The notes: a model not told the origin generated them from the sequence alone. A DNA stretch of 64,000 nucleotides from Caenimonas aquaedulcis (GCF_015831345.1 NZ_JADWYS010000001.1:3872618-3936617); one strand, 5' to 3'; positions 42,019-49,926 are shown, counted from the first letter of the stretch. Made by a program: numbers and translations.

Positions 42019-43029
42019 ATGAACATCCTCCTCACGGGCGGCGCCGGCTACATCGGCAGCCACACCTGCGTGGCGCTGGCGCACGCCGGGTACACGCCCG
42101 TCATCCTCGACAACTTCTCCAACAGCCACCCGGGCGTGCTGGAGCGGCTGCACAGGATCATCGGCAAGCCGGTGGCGTGCGAGGAGGGCGACGTGCTCGA
42201 CACGAAGCTCGTGGAAGCGGTGATGCGCAAGCACCAGATCGCGGGCGTGGTGCACTTCGCCGGCGACAAGGCCGTGGGCGAGAGCGTCGCCAAGCCGCTC
42301 AAGTACTTCCGCAACAACATCGGCGGCGCGATGAGCCTGGTGGAGGCGATGCAGGCCACGGGCTGCCACACCCTCGTCTTCTCGAGCAGCGCGACGGTCT
42401 ATGGCGATCCGGCCAGCGTGCCGATCCGAGAGGATTTTCCGCGCGGGCACACCAACCCCTACGGCCACACCAAGCTCGTGATCGAAGACATGCTCACCGC
42501 CATCGCGGCGGCCGAGCCGGCGTGGCGCGTGGCGATCCTGCGGTACTTCAACCCGGTGGGCGCGCACGAGAGCGGGCTGATCGGCGAGGACCCGTCGGGC
42601 GTGCCGAACAACCTCATGCCCTTCGTCTCGCAAGTGGCGCTGGGCAAGCGCGCCCACCTGCAGGTGTTCGGCGACGACTACCCGACGCCCGACGGCACGG
42701 GCGTGCGCGACTACATCCATGTGATCGACCTGGCCGAAGGGCACGTGGCGGCGCTCAAGGCCTTGATGGAGACGGGCAAGAGCCTGGCGGTGAACCTCGG
42801 CACGGGGCGCGGGCACAGCGTGCTGGAGCTGGTGCGGGCGTTCGAGGCTGCGAGCGGCCGGCCGGTGCCCTACCAGATTGCGCCGCGGCGCGCGGGGGAT
42901 GTGGCGCAGTGCTATGCGGACCCTGCGCTGGCGCAATCGCTGCTCGGATGGCGTGCGAGCCGGACGCTGGAGCAGATGTGCGCGGATTCGTGGCGGTGGC
43001 AGAGCGGGAATCCGGACGGGTATCGGTGA
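42019..43029 (+). CDS. galE: UDP-glucose 4-epimerase
   Basis: The 336-residue protein is a short-chain dehydrogenase/epimerase with TGGAGYIGSHTCVAL at the NAD-binding loop (residue 6), the catalytic Ser in SSSATVYGDP near residue 122 and the YxxxK pair in NPYGHTKLVIED near residue 149. Further GalE motifs are RYFNPVGAHESGLIGEDP near residue 175 and GTGVRDYIHVIDLAEGHV near residue 231. It interconverts UDP-glucose and UDP-galactose and so feeds galactose units to the exopolysaccharide. It is the last gene of the eps cluster, immediately left of the cassette array. Confidence 0.93.
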   Translation: MNILLTGGAGYIGSHTCVALAHAGYTPVILDNFSNSHPGVLERLHRIIGKPVACEEGDVLDTKLVEAVMRKHQIAGVVHFAGDKAVGESVAKPLKYFRNNIGGAMSLVEAMQATGCHTLVFSSSATVYGDPASVPIREDFPRGHTNPYGHTKLVIEDMLTAIAAAEPAWRVAILRYFNPVGAHESGLIGEDPSGVPNNLMPFVSQVALGKRAHLQVFGDDYPTPDGTGVRDYIHVIDLAEGHVAALKALMETGKSLAVNLGTGRGHSVLELVRAFEAASGRPVPYQIAPRRAGDVAQCYADPALAQSLLGWRASRTLEQMCADSWRWQSGNPDGYR

Positions 43030-43355
43030 GGGGCTGAGGCTGTCGACGGGTGGCGGGCGCGAGGCTATAGTCTTGTAGCGAACCCGCCCCGGAGCGATCC
43101 TGGCGGCGGGTGCACGCCAGATTGCGAAGGGGAGGTCCATGAAGGTTCCGGCATCGATCAGCGGTGTTATCACGCAGTGTTATCCCGCGGCGCCAGAATT
43201 GCCACTTATGCGGCAGAACAGGTCAGGAATTTGGCGAGGTGTTATCCCGCACCGGCCTGACTTTTCTCAATCCTTGGGCGTACTTGCCGCGCATTCGCGC
43301 CACCTGCTATCTCGCAGCTGCGGGATATCGGGTTTTGGTGTGCGGTAGAAATTAC
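43030..43355. other. Gene-free left flank of the cassette array with GTGTTATC[A/C]CGC repeats
   Basis: No convincing gene is present in this ~330-base stretch between galE and the first cassette; in particular there is no integrase or integrase remnant that I can see. It holds three direct copies of a 12-base motif: GTGTTATCACGC (43164-43175), GTGTTATCCCGC (43177-43188) and GTGTTATCCCGC (43239-43250). An inverted TATCCCGC core lies at 43320-43327. It could contain the attI-like primary site, or be what is left after an integrase deletion. Confidence 0.55.
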
Positions 43356-43362
43356 GTTAGAC
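43356..43362 (+). other. First cassette core site (possible attI or leftmost recombination point)
   Basis: GTTAGAC precedes the first cassette gene by 3 bases. The sequence before it (GTAGAAATTAC) lacks the L' box seen in the other sites, so this is not a complete attC. It is either attI or the joint left by a past insertion. Confidence 0.6.
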
Positions 43363-43365
43363 CTC

Positions 43366-43731
43366 ATGTCGAACGATCCGATTTCCCTGGTCGTCGATGA
43401 ACCCCTTCGGGTGTCGTCGGACGTTTTGGAAGCGCTCGCCGCTTTCCGCGAATCACCCAAGCTCGAGTTGCTCCCGGGCGTCGACACGCGAGCTGAGAAG
43501 AAGCGTCTGGTTCCGCTCCTCGACCAGCTCGCTGACCGTTTGTTGGCGGGAATCGCACAGAATCCGTCGAAGCTCTGGGTGCTGAAGCAGTTTCAGGTTG
43601 CACTTATTCAGTTGCAGAACGAGGACACCGAGGCAAGGGAGCACTTCGGCATGGACTTAGAGCACATCATGGACATACTCGGCATCGAGAGCTCCGACGG
43701 ACTGCTCGCATACTATCTCGGTGGCCTATGA
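43366..43731 (+). CDS. Cassette 1: hypothetical protein (121 aa)
   Basis: I do not recognise a family with certainty. The protein is acidic, probably all-helical and soluble, with the stretch RLVPLLDQLADRLLAGI near residue 47 and a C-terminal HIMDILGIESSDGLLAYYL. It starts 3 bases after the core site GTTAGAC and ends 1 base before the R'' box of attC1, so it fills the cassette completely. As the first cassette it is the one most likely to be expressed from any promoter on the galE side. Confidence 0.75.
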   Translation: MSNDPISLVVDEPLRVSSDVLEALAAFRESPKLELLPGVDTRAEKKRLVPLLDQLADRLLAGIAQNPSKLWVLKQFQVALIQLQNEDTEAREHFGMDLEHIMDILGIESSDGLLAYYLGGL

Positions 43732-43732
43732 G

Positions 43733-43846
43733 GTCTAACAAGTCGTTCGACGCGGATACGCTGCGGCAAGGCGCGGCAAGCCGTGTGGGCGAGCATACGT
43801 CTCGCGGCGCCTTGCCGCAGCGTGCCGGTCAACTCCGACGTTAAAG
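43733..43846 (+). other. attC1
   Basis: R'' GTCTAAC at 43733-43739; R' GTTAAAG at 43840-43846, whose last base deviates from GTTRRRY. 114 bases, with a long GC-rich palindrome (GGCAAGGCGC against GCGCCTTGCC). Confidence 0.9.
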
Positions 43847-43849
43847 CGC

Positions 43850-44293
43850 ATGCGTATTCGCCTATTACCTCTCGCCCTTTCGCTTGTTTGCAGCGGAACG
43901 CTTGGCGCCGAGGCTGTAGCGGATCCGAAAACGGCGCGGCGAGCCGATAGGCCGCCGTTTGAATCACTGGAGGATAGCGGGTGCGGCGGCGAAGGAAATG
44001 CAGCCGACGTAGCTTGTCTCGCACAATACCTTGGCTGGCTGGATTCGCAGATGAATGTCGCCTACTTGCGCGCGCTGAAGGCCCTTCCCGAACAGGACCA
44101 AATGGACAAGCGCAAGGAGCGAGAGCAACTCAGAAAGTCCCAACGTGCGTGGTTGGTCTACGAGCGGGAGAACTGCGCGCTGGTTGGCGGCCGAGAAGGC
44201 GGAAGCAACCTCTGGGTCACTCATTTTGCGGCGATGTGTAATGAACGCGAGCTGAAGGAGCGCATCAAGTTCTTGAAGGCGTTCACGGAATGA
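43850..44293 (+). CDS. Cassette 2: secreted LprI-like (DUF1311) protein
   Basis: The 147-residue protein begins with a signal peptide (to about LGAEA, residue 21). It shows the lysozyme-inhibitor LprI/DUF1311 pattern: WLDSQMNVAYLRALKALP near residue 64 and LRKSQRAWLVYERENCAL near residue 94, with paired cysteines. LprI-type proteins are periplasmic or surface proteins, some of which inhibit lysozyme, but most are uncharacterised. The start lies 3 bases after attC1. A second member of the family occupies cassette 17. Confidence 0.8.
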   Translation: MRIRLLPLALSLVCSGTLGAEAVADPKTARRADRPPFESLEDSGCGGEGNAADVACLAQYLGWLDSQMNVAYLRALKALPEQDQMDKRKEREQLRKSQRAWLVYERENCALVGGREGGSNLWVTHFAAMCNERELKERIKFLKAFTE

Positions 44294-44300
44294 AAGAGCG

Positions 44301-44387
44301 CCTTAACATGTCAATCGACACGGACCCACAACAGCAGGAGGCGGCTCCGCCGCGCGTGTTGGTGGTCCGGTCATCTTCACGTTAGGC
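44301..44387 (+). other. attC2
   Basis: R'' CCTTAAC at 44301-44307 and R' GTTAGGC at 44381-44387; 87 bases. The central palindrome (GGAGGCGGCTCCGCC) differs from the main attC group. Confidence 0.85.
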
Positions 44388-44390
44388 CTC

Positions 44391-44885
44391 ATGTCAGTAG
44401 CCGTTTCACTGCCGTACTCCGAAGGCATCGTCCGAGCCGCGGCCATCGCGAGTTGGAGACGTGCGTTCGGACTTCGATTCGTTGTTGCATTGTGCTTCGT
44501 GGCGGCCACCCTCTGCTACTTGGTCGCACGTGGAGATCGCTCTTGGTTTGTGGGTGTGTTGGCCGCTACTGTGGCTCTGGGTGGAATTTTCCCTGCCGTT
44601 CATTTCGTCCTCTCATTGCGTAGCTCCCTGCGCAAGCTGACTGCAATGCGGAATCCTGAGGCGAGCTTTCGTGCGGACGCGGACAGCTTCAGCATCGCGT
44701 CGGAGCTTGGCTCCGCAACCTTGCCTTGGACCGCAGTTCAGCAGCTTTGGCGCTACCAGGACTTCTGGATCATCGTCTTGGCGCGGACCAGCCAAATCAC
44801 ATTACCGCTGGCTCGGATGACGCAGGAGGATCAGGCTTTCGTCGTTTCACGAGTTGCAGCCAACGGCGGAAAGGTCGGCACTTGA
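44391..44885 (+). CDS. Cassette 3: YcxB-like membrane protein (164 aa)
   Basis: Two transmembrane helices (about residues 27-47 and 52-75) are followed by a soluble C-terminal part (about 85-160). The C-terminal pattern, FRADADSFSIASELGSATLPWTAVQQLWRYQDFWIIVLA, resembles the YcxB-like domain. Function is unknown. The ATG lies 3 bases after the attC2 core. Base composition is less GC-rich than the chromosome around the array, as with the other cassettes. Confidence 0.75.
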   Translation: MSVAVSLPYSEGIVRAAAIASWRRAFGLRFVVALCFVAATLCYLVARGDRSWFVGVLAATVALGGIFPAVHFVLSLRSSLRKLTAMRNPEASFRADADSFSIASELGSATLPWTAVQQLWRYQDFWIIVLARTSQITLPLARMTQEDQAFVVSRVAANGGKVGT

Positions 44886-44907
44886 ACGTTTACATCAGTG
44901 CGCTGAG

Positions 44908-45021
44908 GCCTAACATGTCGTTCGAAACGGACACGCACCGGCAGTGCGCCGCAAGGCGTGCGGAAGAGCCTACGCCGTGCGGCGCACTGCCGGTGCGCGC
45001 CGGTCAACTCCGACGTTATAC
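44908..45021 (+). other. attC3
   Basis: R'' GCCTAAC at 44908-44914, R' GTTATAC at 45015-45021; 114 bases. Nearly identical to attC8 over its full length, including the GCACCGGCAGTGCGCCGCA arm. Confidence 0.92.
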
Positions 45022-45027
45022 GGCAGC

Positions 45028-45468
45028 ATGAGTTTCGAGGAGCTCCAAGAGTTCTGGCAAATTGCCGTTGACCGCCTAGACGCGTTTGGTGGCGATCTGG
45101 CCAAACTATCCCAGCCGCTTCAAACTGTGCTGATTGTTGAAGCCGCGCAAGGCATCATCGACAATGGAGGCCTCGAGTACTTCTTCGAGGCGGACTTTCC
45201 GGGAAACCCTCCCTACTCGGTATTCGCAGAGGCGTTCGAGAGAGTTGGAGCAGTTGCTGCCGCCGCCGGCATAGAGGCTGCTGCACGAATGTTCCCGTTC
45301 GAGGAGCCGCAATTGCACGAGGCGAAGCGGCAAGCGTGGATTGAGAGCGTGAAGAGCGACCGATCGCACGAGTTTGTAGTCCTGAGTTGGAAGCTATGTG
45401 GCGATGAATCGGTCTTCATCAAGCTTGCGGAATACGTGGAGAGGAACCGAAGTGCCTTTGCCGCATAA
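45028..45468 (+). CDS. Cassette 4: DUF4375 family protein (146 aa)
   Basis: The protein has the DUF4375 signature VLIVEAAQGIIDNGGLEYFF near residue 37, followed by an AFERVGA helix and a C-terminal helical region. It is predicted soluble. The family is common and uncharacterised. The start at 45028 follows attC3 by 6 bases. The TAA stop lies inside the R'' box of attC4 (GCATAAC), so the recombination site supplies the stop codon. Confidence 0.8.
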   Translation: MSFEELQEFWQIAVDRLDAFGGDLAKLSQPLQTVLIVEAAQGIIDNGGLEYFFEADFPGNPPYSVFAEAFERVGAVAAAAGIEAAARMFPFEEPQLHEAKRQAWIESVKSDRSHEFVVLSWKLCGDESVFIKLAEYVERNRSAFAA

Positions 45469-45552
45469 CAAGCAAGTCGACACGGACGCCTTGCGGCGTC
45501 CGCCGGCTGCGCCGGCTCCTCCCGCAAGTCGCCGGTCACACGCACGTTAGGC
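45463..45552 (+). other. attC4
   Basis: R'' GCATAAC at 45463-45469, R' GTTAGGC at 45546-45552; 90 bases. The R'' box contains the TAA stop of cassette 4. Confidence 0.88.
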
Positions 45553-45561
45553 AGCAAAACC

Positions 45562-46002
45562 ATGATCACAGATATTGAATGCCGCTCCGAAATAGGTCCG
45601 GAGCTGGATCGCGCCAAGCTGAATCCGTACTGGGCGGAGTACTTTGCATTTGTTCAGGACGCCCGCAGCTTGCATGCCCTGGCGGAATCGGCCCTTCAAG
45701 GGGCCATCGACGCCGCGCGTGGCCAGCCGCGCCCGTACATCGACTCACAGCAGGTCATTTCAGAGATCCTTACGAGGTTCGGCTCGCAGCACAACTTTCA
45801 CCGCCAGTTCAACGAGGCCTTTGCCGCCGCGAAGCCCTCCCAAGTACTGGGCATGCATCTTTATGAGTTAGTGGCGCGGGATTCGGATTGGTGGGTGTAC
45901 TTTCCGACGCAGCACGTGGGGCATGCCTTCCCACACGCGACGTACTTCATGCCGAAGGAAGATGCACGTTTTCAACGTTTACTCCGCCGTCATGCTGCCT
46001 AA
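45562..46002 (+). CDS. Cassette 5: hypothetical protein (146 aa)
   Basis: I recognise no family. The product is a soluble protein with a mixed helical N-terminus (AEYFAFVQDARSLHALAESA near residue 26) and a tryptophan-rich C-terminal segment, RDSDWWVYFPTQHVGHAFPH. There is no signal peptide or membrane helix. The TAA stop lies inside the attC5 R'' box. Confidence 0.72.
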   Translation: MITDIECRSEIGPELDRAKLNPYWAEYFAFVQDARSLHALAESALQGAIDAARGQPRPYIDSQQVISEILTRFGSQHNFHRQFNEAFAAAKPSQVLGMHLYELVARDSDWWVYFPTQHVGHAFPHATYFMPKEDARFQRLLRRHAA

Positions 46003-46089
46003 CAGGTCGTTCGACACGGACGACCGGCCGCGGGCCTTCGCTTCGCGCTCGTCCTTTCTGCCCGTCGCCGGTCAACTCCGACGTTAGAG
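45997..46089 (+). other. attC5
   Basis: R'' GCCTAAC at 45997-46003, R' GTTAGAG at 46083-46089 (last base deviates from consensus); 93 bases, with the common CGGTCAACTCCGAC before R'. Confidence 0.9.
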
Positions 46090-46095
46090 CTCAGC

Positions 46096-46482
46096 GTGTT
46101 CGTGCGGTTCGTCATTCACAAGAACGATGAGGACTCCGGCAGGCGCCAAGGTCTTTTCCACGCGATGACGGCTTTGGAAAACGCAGGTGTCCTTGATCCC
46201 CACGAGCAAGACCGATACGAAGAGATCTACGAGTGGTTCCGAAAGCACCTGCGGAAGCCGCGGAGTTTCACGCGCTCTTCTAAGCCGCATGCAAAGAACG
46301 TTGCGCTGAGCTGGTTTCGAGACAGCGCGACAGAGCACATTGCGAAAATGAGAGAGATTGTTGGCATCCTTCAAGCACACGACATTGCCGTGGAAGTGCT
46401 TCACACGTCGCGGCCTGGGTACGTTGTGTATGAGGATAAATTCCAGGTCGCGGCCGAACCATTTAACGAGACTGCTACGTGA
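46096..46482 (+). CDS. Cassette 6: hypothetical protein (128 aa, GTG start)
   Basis: The product begins MFVRFVIHKNDEDSGRRQGL and has a central PRSFTRSSKPHAKNVALSWF segment, then a C-terminal HIAKMREIVGILQAHDI helix. It is soluble, with no known domain that I can name. The start is GTG at 46096, 6 bases after the attC5 core, since no ATG fits. It reads through to just before attC6. Confidence 0.72.
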   Translation: MFVRFVIHKNDEDSGRRQGLFHAMTALENAGVLDPHEQDRYEEIYEWFRKHLRKPRSFTRSSKPHAKNVALSWFRDSATEHIAKMREIVGILQAHDIAVEVLHTSRPGYVVYEDKFQVAAEPFNETAT

Positions 46483-46486
46483 TCCG

Positions 46487-46576
46487 CTCTAACATGCCCA
46501 TCAACGCGGACGTCCGCAATCGTCCGCTCCCTTCGGTCGCACCTTGCTGCGGTCGCCGGTTACGTCTACGTTATGC
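46487..46576 (+). other. attC6
   Basis: R'' CTCTAAC at 46487-46493, R' GTTATGC at 46570-46576; 90 bases. The R' box contains an ATG (46573) that is a possible start of cassette 7. Confidence 0.85.
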
Positions 46577-46914
46577 CTCACAGAATGGCGTCTGACTCCC
46601 GAACCATCTCAAATGGCACCGCTGTAATGCTTACGGTGTGGCTTGAGCCATGGGCGGAGGAAGTACATATCCCGCCGGGAAAGTCGGCAACGTTTTGGGC
46701 TGTAAGCGAGGTCGAAGGCGGGCTTGAACTGGAGAACGGAACGCCGCTGACTGTGTTTGCTTGGCCGGGCTCCAGCCTCACGATCGAGATTGACGGTCGG
46801 GAGATTTGGAAGTCCTACGCTCCAGCTCCGCCCTTGACTTCCGAGACGACCACGAGAGGATTTTTCGAGATCCTTGGATTGCGTTCCAAAGCTGAGGGAG
46901 AACAGAGCAAGTGA
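46573..46914 (+). CDS. Cassette 7: hypothetical protein (113 aa)
   Basis: I recognise no family. The protein is beta-rich (AVMLTVWLEPWAEEVHIPPG near residue 17, PLTVFAWPGSSLTIEIDG near residue 58), soluble and without a signal peptide. The ATG at 46573 is embedded in the R' core of attC6; a second ATG at 46585 (MASDSRT) would give 109 residues and may be the true start. Confidence 0.7.
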   Translation: MPHRMASDSRTISNGTAVMLTVWLEPWAEEVHIPPGKSATFWAVSEVEGGLELENGTPLTVFAWPGSSLTIEIDGREIWKSYAPAPPLTSETTTRGFFEILGLRSKAEGEQSK

Positions 46915-46921
46915 GCGAGAT

Positions 46922-47011
46922 GCATAACAGGTTAGTCAACGCGGACACGCACGCGCTTCCGTGCGCTTCGCGCCCGCGCTTCATGCGAGCCGGTTACTGC
47001 CAACGTTATAC
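46922..47011 (+). other. attC7
   Basis: R'' GCATAAC at 46922-46928, R' GTTATAC at 47005-47011; 90 bases, with a different loop (GCGCTTCCGTGCGCTTCGCGC region) from the 114-base group. Confidence 0.87.
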
Positions 47012-47017
47012 CGCGCG

Positions 47018-47353
47018 ATGAAGCCCGCACCTTCTTCACCTAGCGAGTTTCTATCGGAGCTGAACGCGATCTTTCCGGCGTTCGCGCCGCAGACGGAGCC
47101 CGAAGAGGAGGCCGAGCTCACGTATCACGCTATCTTTCTCTTCCATTTCAACCCTTTCTTCGGCGAGAACTTTGAGAAGTTCACACCGGAGCAGCTCAAA
47201 GCTTTTGCACGCCTGCTCGCCCGCTCATCCGTCGTTCCGGGAAGTCTTGAGAACGCGGTGGATACTTGCTTCTTGGAGCACACCCGTCAGATGAAGGTGA
47301 GCCGAGAGCTAGCGAAGTACTGGAGGGAAGCGCAGAGGGAGTTGGAGCAGTGA
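47018..47353 (+). CDS. Cassette 8: hypothetical protein (111 aa)
   Basis: The soluble helical protein contains FLFHFNPFFGENFEKFTPEQ near residue 40 and a C-terminal LENAVDTCFLEHTRQMKV. I recall related small proteins of this type (possibly DUF7674) but cannot be sure of the family name. The ATG at 47018 lies 6 bases after attC7; a longer in-frame extension would run back through the attC site and is not supported. Confidence 0.74.
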   Translation: MKPAPSSPSEFLSELNAIFPAFAPQTEPEEEAELTYHAIFLFHFNPFFGENFEKFTPEQLKAFARLLARSSVVPGSLENAVDTCFLEHTRQMKVSRELAKYWREAQRELEQ

Positions 47354-47363
47354 GGCAGGCGCC

Positions 47364-47477
47364 GCATAACAGGTCGTTCGACACAGACACGCACCGGCAG
47401 TGCGCCGCAAGGTGTGTGGACAAGCCTACGCCGTGCGGCGCACTGCCGGTGCGTGCCGGTCAACTCCGACGTTAGAC
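47364..47477 (+). other. attC8
   Basis: R'' GCATAAC at 47364-47370, R' GTTAGAC at 47471-47477; 114 bases, nearly identical to attC3. Confidence 0.92.
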
Positions 47478-47483
47478 AGCACT

Positions 47484-47837
47484 ATGAGCGACTTTGCCTT
47501 CCGCGACGTTCTCGCAAACTCGATCCGGTATTGGGAGACGCGGCGCGTGCTCTACAACTTGGTGCTCGCGCTCATCGTCGGTGCTTTCTTCATCGCCGGT
47601 CTACCCGCATCTAAGTCGGTCCTGTCCTTCGGTCTGGCGCAAGGCCTCTTCCTACTCGCTGTTCTGGCGAACGTGGCGTACTGTGCGGCTTACCCGGTGG
47701 ACGTGTTCGCTCAGCTCTCCGCGCTGCGTAGTACGTGGCTCAGAGTTCGCTGGGTTTTGTTCATCGTTGGCCTGGTCTTCGCGGCCATCATCACGCGGTT
47801 CTTCGCCGAAGGCATGTTCCATGGCGGCGCTGTCTAA
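47484..47837 (+). CDS. Cassette 9: small membrane protein (117 aa)
   Basis: Three hydrophobic helices are visible (about residues 25-40, 48-70 and 88-108), the first preceded by an amphipathic RDVLANSIRYWETRRVLYN. I recognise no family. The ATG at 47484 lies 6 bases after attC8. The TAA stop lies inside the R'' box of attC9. Confidence 0.73.
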   Translation: MSDFAFRDVLANSIRYWETRRVLYNLVLALIVGAFFIAGLPASKSVLSFGLAQGLFLLAVLANVAYCAAYPVDVFAQLSALRSTWLRVRWVLFIVGLVFAAIITRFFAEGMFHGGAV

Positions 47838-47921
47838 CATCTCATTCGACACGGACGCCACGGCAGCTGCGCACGCTGCGCGTGCTCGCCTCCGCGTCGC
47901 CGGTCAATTCGGACGTTAGGC
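47832..47921 (+). other. attC9
   Basis: R'' GTCTAAC at 47832-47838, R' GTTAGGC at 47915-47921; 90 bases. R'' carries the stop of cassette 9. Confidence 0.9.
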
Positions 47922-47928
47922 AGCGGAA

Positions 47929-48204
47929 ATGACATTGGGACGCTTCTGCATCGTAATCGCGCTTTTTCCTGTGGTTGTGGGCTCGGCCGCCATAGGGCTC
48001 AGTTCCTTGCTTGGGTGCACTGGTGGGCTTGGCTCAGCCCCCGTCGTGTGTGCGCATGCGAGCACCACGATTGGCGCCGCCCTTGCCGGGTTAAGTTCAC
48101 TCGTCCTGGGCGTGGTGCTGAGCGTTCCAGCCGCACTCGTCATAGCGCTTGTAGGAAAGCTGCTTGGCTTCGGAAAAACAGATGACGTCAATGACGCTGC
48201 CTAA
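47929..48204 (+). CDS. Cassette 10: small membrane protein (91 aa)
   Basis: Two hydrophobic helices (about residues 5-28 and 45-80) flank a short loop with two cysteines (LGCTGGLGSAPVVCAHAS). The product may be an inner-membrane protein, with the cysteines facing the periplasm. I recognise no family. The TAA stop lies inside the attC10 R'' box. Confidence 0.68.
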   Translation: MTLGRFCIVIALFPVVVGSAAIGLSSLLGCTGGLGSAPVVCAHASTTIGAALAGLSSLVLGVVLSVPAALVIALVGKLLGFGKTDDVNDAA

Positions 48205-48267
48205 CTTGTCACCCGACTCGGACGCTTCGCTAACTTCTGCGCAGCGTCTGTCAGTCTTGCGTTAGGC
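48199..48267 (+). other. attC10
   Basis: R'' GCCTAAC at 48199-48205, R' GTTAGGC at 48261-48267; 69 bases, the shortest site in the array. Confidence 0.85.
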
Positions 48268-48272
48268 AGCAG

Positions 48273-48524
48273 ATGGCAAAGTCTCCGAAGGTCCAAGAAG
48301 TCCGATTTCTGCTCACGGATCTCTGCAAACAACTTGGCTTCTGTCTCGCGAGTCGAAACGAGCCACTGTTCGTAGCGCTTGCGGTCGGGGAGGCTGGGAC
48401 ATTTGCGGAGGCTGTAATTCGCGCAGAAGGCTTGGAGCCCTCGGATAACGACGCCGCGCATGTACAAGTTCGCGCATTTGTTGCCCAACGATTTCAGCAT
48501 TGGAAAGGCACGCCCGATGCCTAA
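48273..48524 (+). CDS. Cassette 11: hypothetical protein (83 aa)
   Basis: A small soluble protein with an N-terminal helix, VQEVRFLLTDLCKQLGFCLA, and a C-terminal helix, VQVRAFVAQRFQHWKG. I recognise no family. It fills the cassette between attC10 and attC11; its TAA stop lies in the attC11 R'' box. Confidence 0.68.
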   Translation: MAKSPKVQEVRFLLTDLCKQLGFCLASRNEPLFVALAVGEAGTFAEAVIRAEGLEPSDNDAAHVQVRAFVAQRFQHWKGTPDA

Positions 48525-48605
48525 CTTGTCCGTCGACATGGACGCCCACCGGCGTCTGCTCACGCTGGTCGCACTTAGTGTGCGCCAGTCACGCTCACGT
48601 TAGAC
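48519..48605 (+). other. attC11
   Basis: R'' GCCTAAC at 48519-48525, R' GTTAGAC at 48599-48605; 87 bases. R'' carries the stop of cassette 11. Confidence 0.88.
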
Positions 48606-48611
48606 CGCACG

Positions 48612-48956
48612 ATGCCTCTCTTTTGCGCACGCTTACTCGTTGTCGTATTGGTCGAGGGACGCAAGCCACGCAAGCGCAACACGTGCGACTACCCCTTTGT
48701 GATCGTCAAGGCCCGTGACAACTCGAGTGCATTCAAGCGCGCGTTGAAGCTCGGGCAGGCACAGGAGCATCGTTATCAGAATGACAAAGGTCAGTGGGTT
48801 CGGTGGGCATTTGTGCGAGTCGAACACATTTGGAGGCTCGAAGAACCGATTGAGGGGAAAGAGGTTGGCTCTATGATGGACGTCCTGGAGTCAGACGCTC
48901 CTTTGTCATTTGAGTCCAGCTTCAACCCCGGATCCTCGGAGCCCACGTACTCGTGA
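48612..48956 (+). CDS. Cassette 12: DUF4288-like protein (114 aa)
   Basis: The product matches the DUF4288 pattern: an N-terminal strand, FCARLLVVVLVEGR, a central FVIVKARDNSSAFKRALKLG with the helix that follows the strand, and then QEHRYQNDKGQWVRWAFVRV near residue 50 with VEHIWRLEEPIEGKEV. Function of the family is unknown. The ATG lies 6 bases after attC11. Confidence 0.76.
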   Translation: MPLFCARLLVVVLVEGRKPRKRNTCDYPFVIVKARDNSSAFKRALKLGQAQEHRYQNDKGQWVRWAFVRVEHIWRLEEPIEGKEVGSMMDVLESDAPLSFESSFNPGSSEPTYS

Positions 48957-48963
48957 CAATGCG

Positions 48964-49053
48964 GTCTAACAAGGCAGTCGAGACGGACACCCAAGTGGTG
49001 CCGCACGCTGCGCGCGCTCTTTGCCTTGGGCGCCGCTCACTTCTACGTTAGCC
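48964..49053 (+). other. attC12
   Basis: R'' GTCTAAC at 48964-48970, R' GTTAGCC at 49047-49053 (C instead of a purine at the second variable base); 90 bases. Confidence 0.85.
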
Positions 49054-49067
49054 TTCACAGGAACGCC

Positions 49068-49832
49068 ATGGCCGATCAATCTCACCTCGACATGAAGTAC
49101 TTCATCGACCGGAGTATCTACAACTGTCCGTTCTGCAACCGCCGCCACGTCGCCTACTCCAATCTCGGTCGAAGCACGTTCAGCTGGTCCAACGAGAAGA
49201 GGTGCGATATTTGGCGGGTGAAGTGCGACAGCTGTGAGAAGGTTTCAATGCATCTCACTTTTCAGTCACTCCAGCAGGAAGGCTGGAGTAATCCGAGATT
49301 TCGAGAGAACGTCGACCTCGATCAAGCATTTTTCTACTCAGTTCCTACGTCCTTCTTCGTGGTAGATGCCCGTATTCCTCGCACGATCCGTGAGCTGATA
49401 ACCGAAGCAGAAGGATGTGCCAAGATGAACTACCTAACGGGCGCATCGGCGTGCACGCGGAAGGCAATTTACGAGCTCCTCGCCCTGCAAGAGACTACAG
49501 GTCCGAACTACGACGACAAGATCAAAGATCTAGCAGGCAAGCAGCCTTCGGTGGATCTAGAGCTGTTCGAGATCCTCGGACATATCAAGGACATGACCAG
49601 TGACCACGTGCATGAGCAAAGTTGGGTGGCATGGGATAGCAAGCACCTGCAACTGTTCTTGGGTGCGTTCAAGGCGGTGCTGCACGAGATTTATGTAGTG
49701 CCAGACGAAAAGAGGAGCAGGGCGGATTCGGTCCGAGCATTGAAGGCGCAACTCGGAAAAGCTAAGTCTATCGGTAAGCTAGTTGAGGCGCCGCAGACGG
49801 AGGGCGAAGGTGGCGATGGAGCGCAAAAGTGA
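49068..49832 (+). CDS. Cassette 13: zinc-ribbon protein with DUF4145-like C-terminal region (254 aa)
   Basis: The N-terminal part has two CxxC pairs (NCPFCNRRH near residue 23 and KCDSCEKV near residue 56), a treble-clef or zinc-ribbon arrangement. The C-terminal part has the DUF4145-like helix KMNYLTGASACTRKAIYELL near residue 123. DUF4145 proteins occur with nucleases and defence genes, but this link is only suggestive. I chose ATG 49068 because an upstream in-frame ATG at 49026 lies inside attC12. It is the second-largest cassette gene. Confidence 0.76.
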   Translation: MADQSHLDMKYFIDRSIYNCPFCNRRHVAYSNLGRSTFSWSNEKRCDIWRVKCDSCEKVSMHLTFQSLQQEGWSNPRFRENVDLDQAFFYSVPTSFFVVDARIPRTIRELITEAEGCAKMNYLTGASACTRKAIYELLALQETTGPNYDDKIKDLAGKQPSVDLELFEILGHIKDMTSDHVHEQSWVAWDSKHLQLFLGAFKAVLHEIYVVPDEKRSRADSVRALKAQLGKAKSIGKLVEAPQTEGEGGDGAQK

Positions 49833-49833
49833 T

Positions 49834-49926
49834 GGCTAACTGGTCGTTCGACGCGGCCGCCCAGCGGCGGGCCTTCGCTGCGCTGCGGCCCTACCCGCCG
49901 GTCGCCGGCCAACTCCGACGTTAGAC
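49834..49926 (+). other. attC13
   Basis: R'' GGCTAAC at 49834-49840, R' GTTAGAC at 49920-49926; 93 bases, with the common TCGTTCGACGCGG and CCAACTCCGAC ends. Confidence 0.9.

Noticed and set aside
43139..43487. Short ORFs on both strands left of the first cassette, considered as an integrase remnant
   Set aside because: Neither translation contains tyrosine-recombinase motifs or resembles IntI, and the region is dominated by non-coding repeats.
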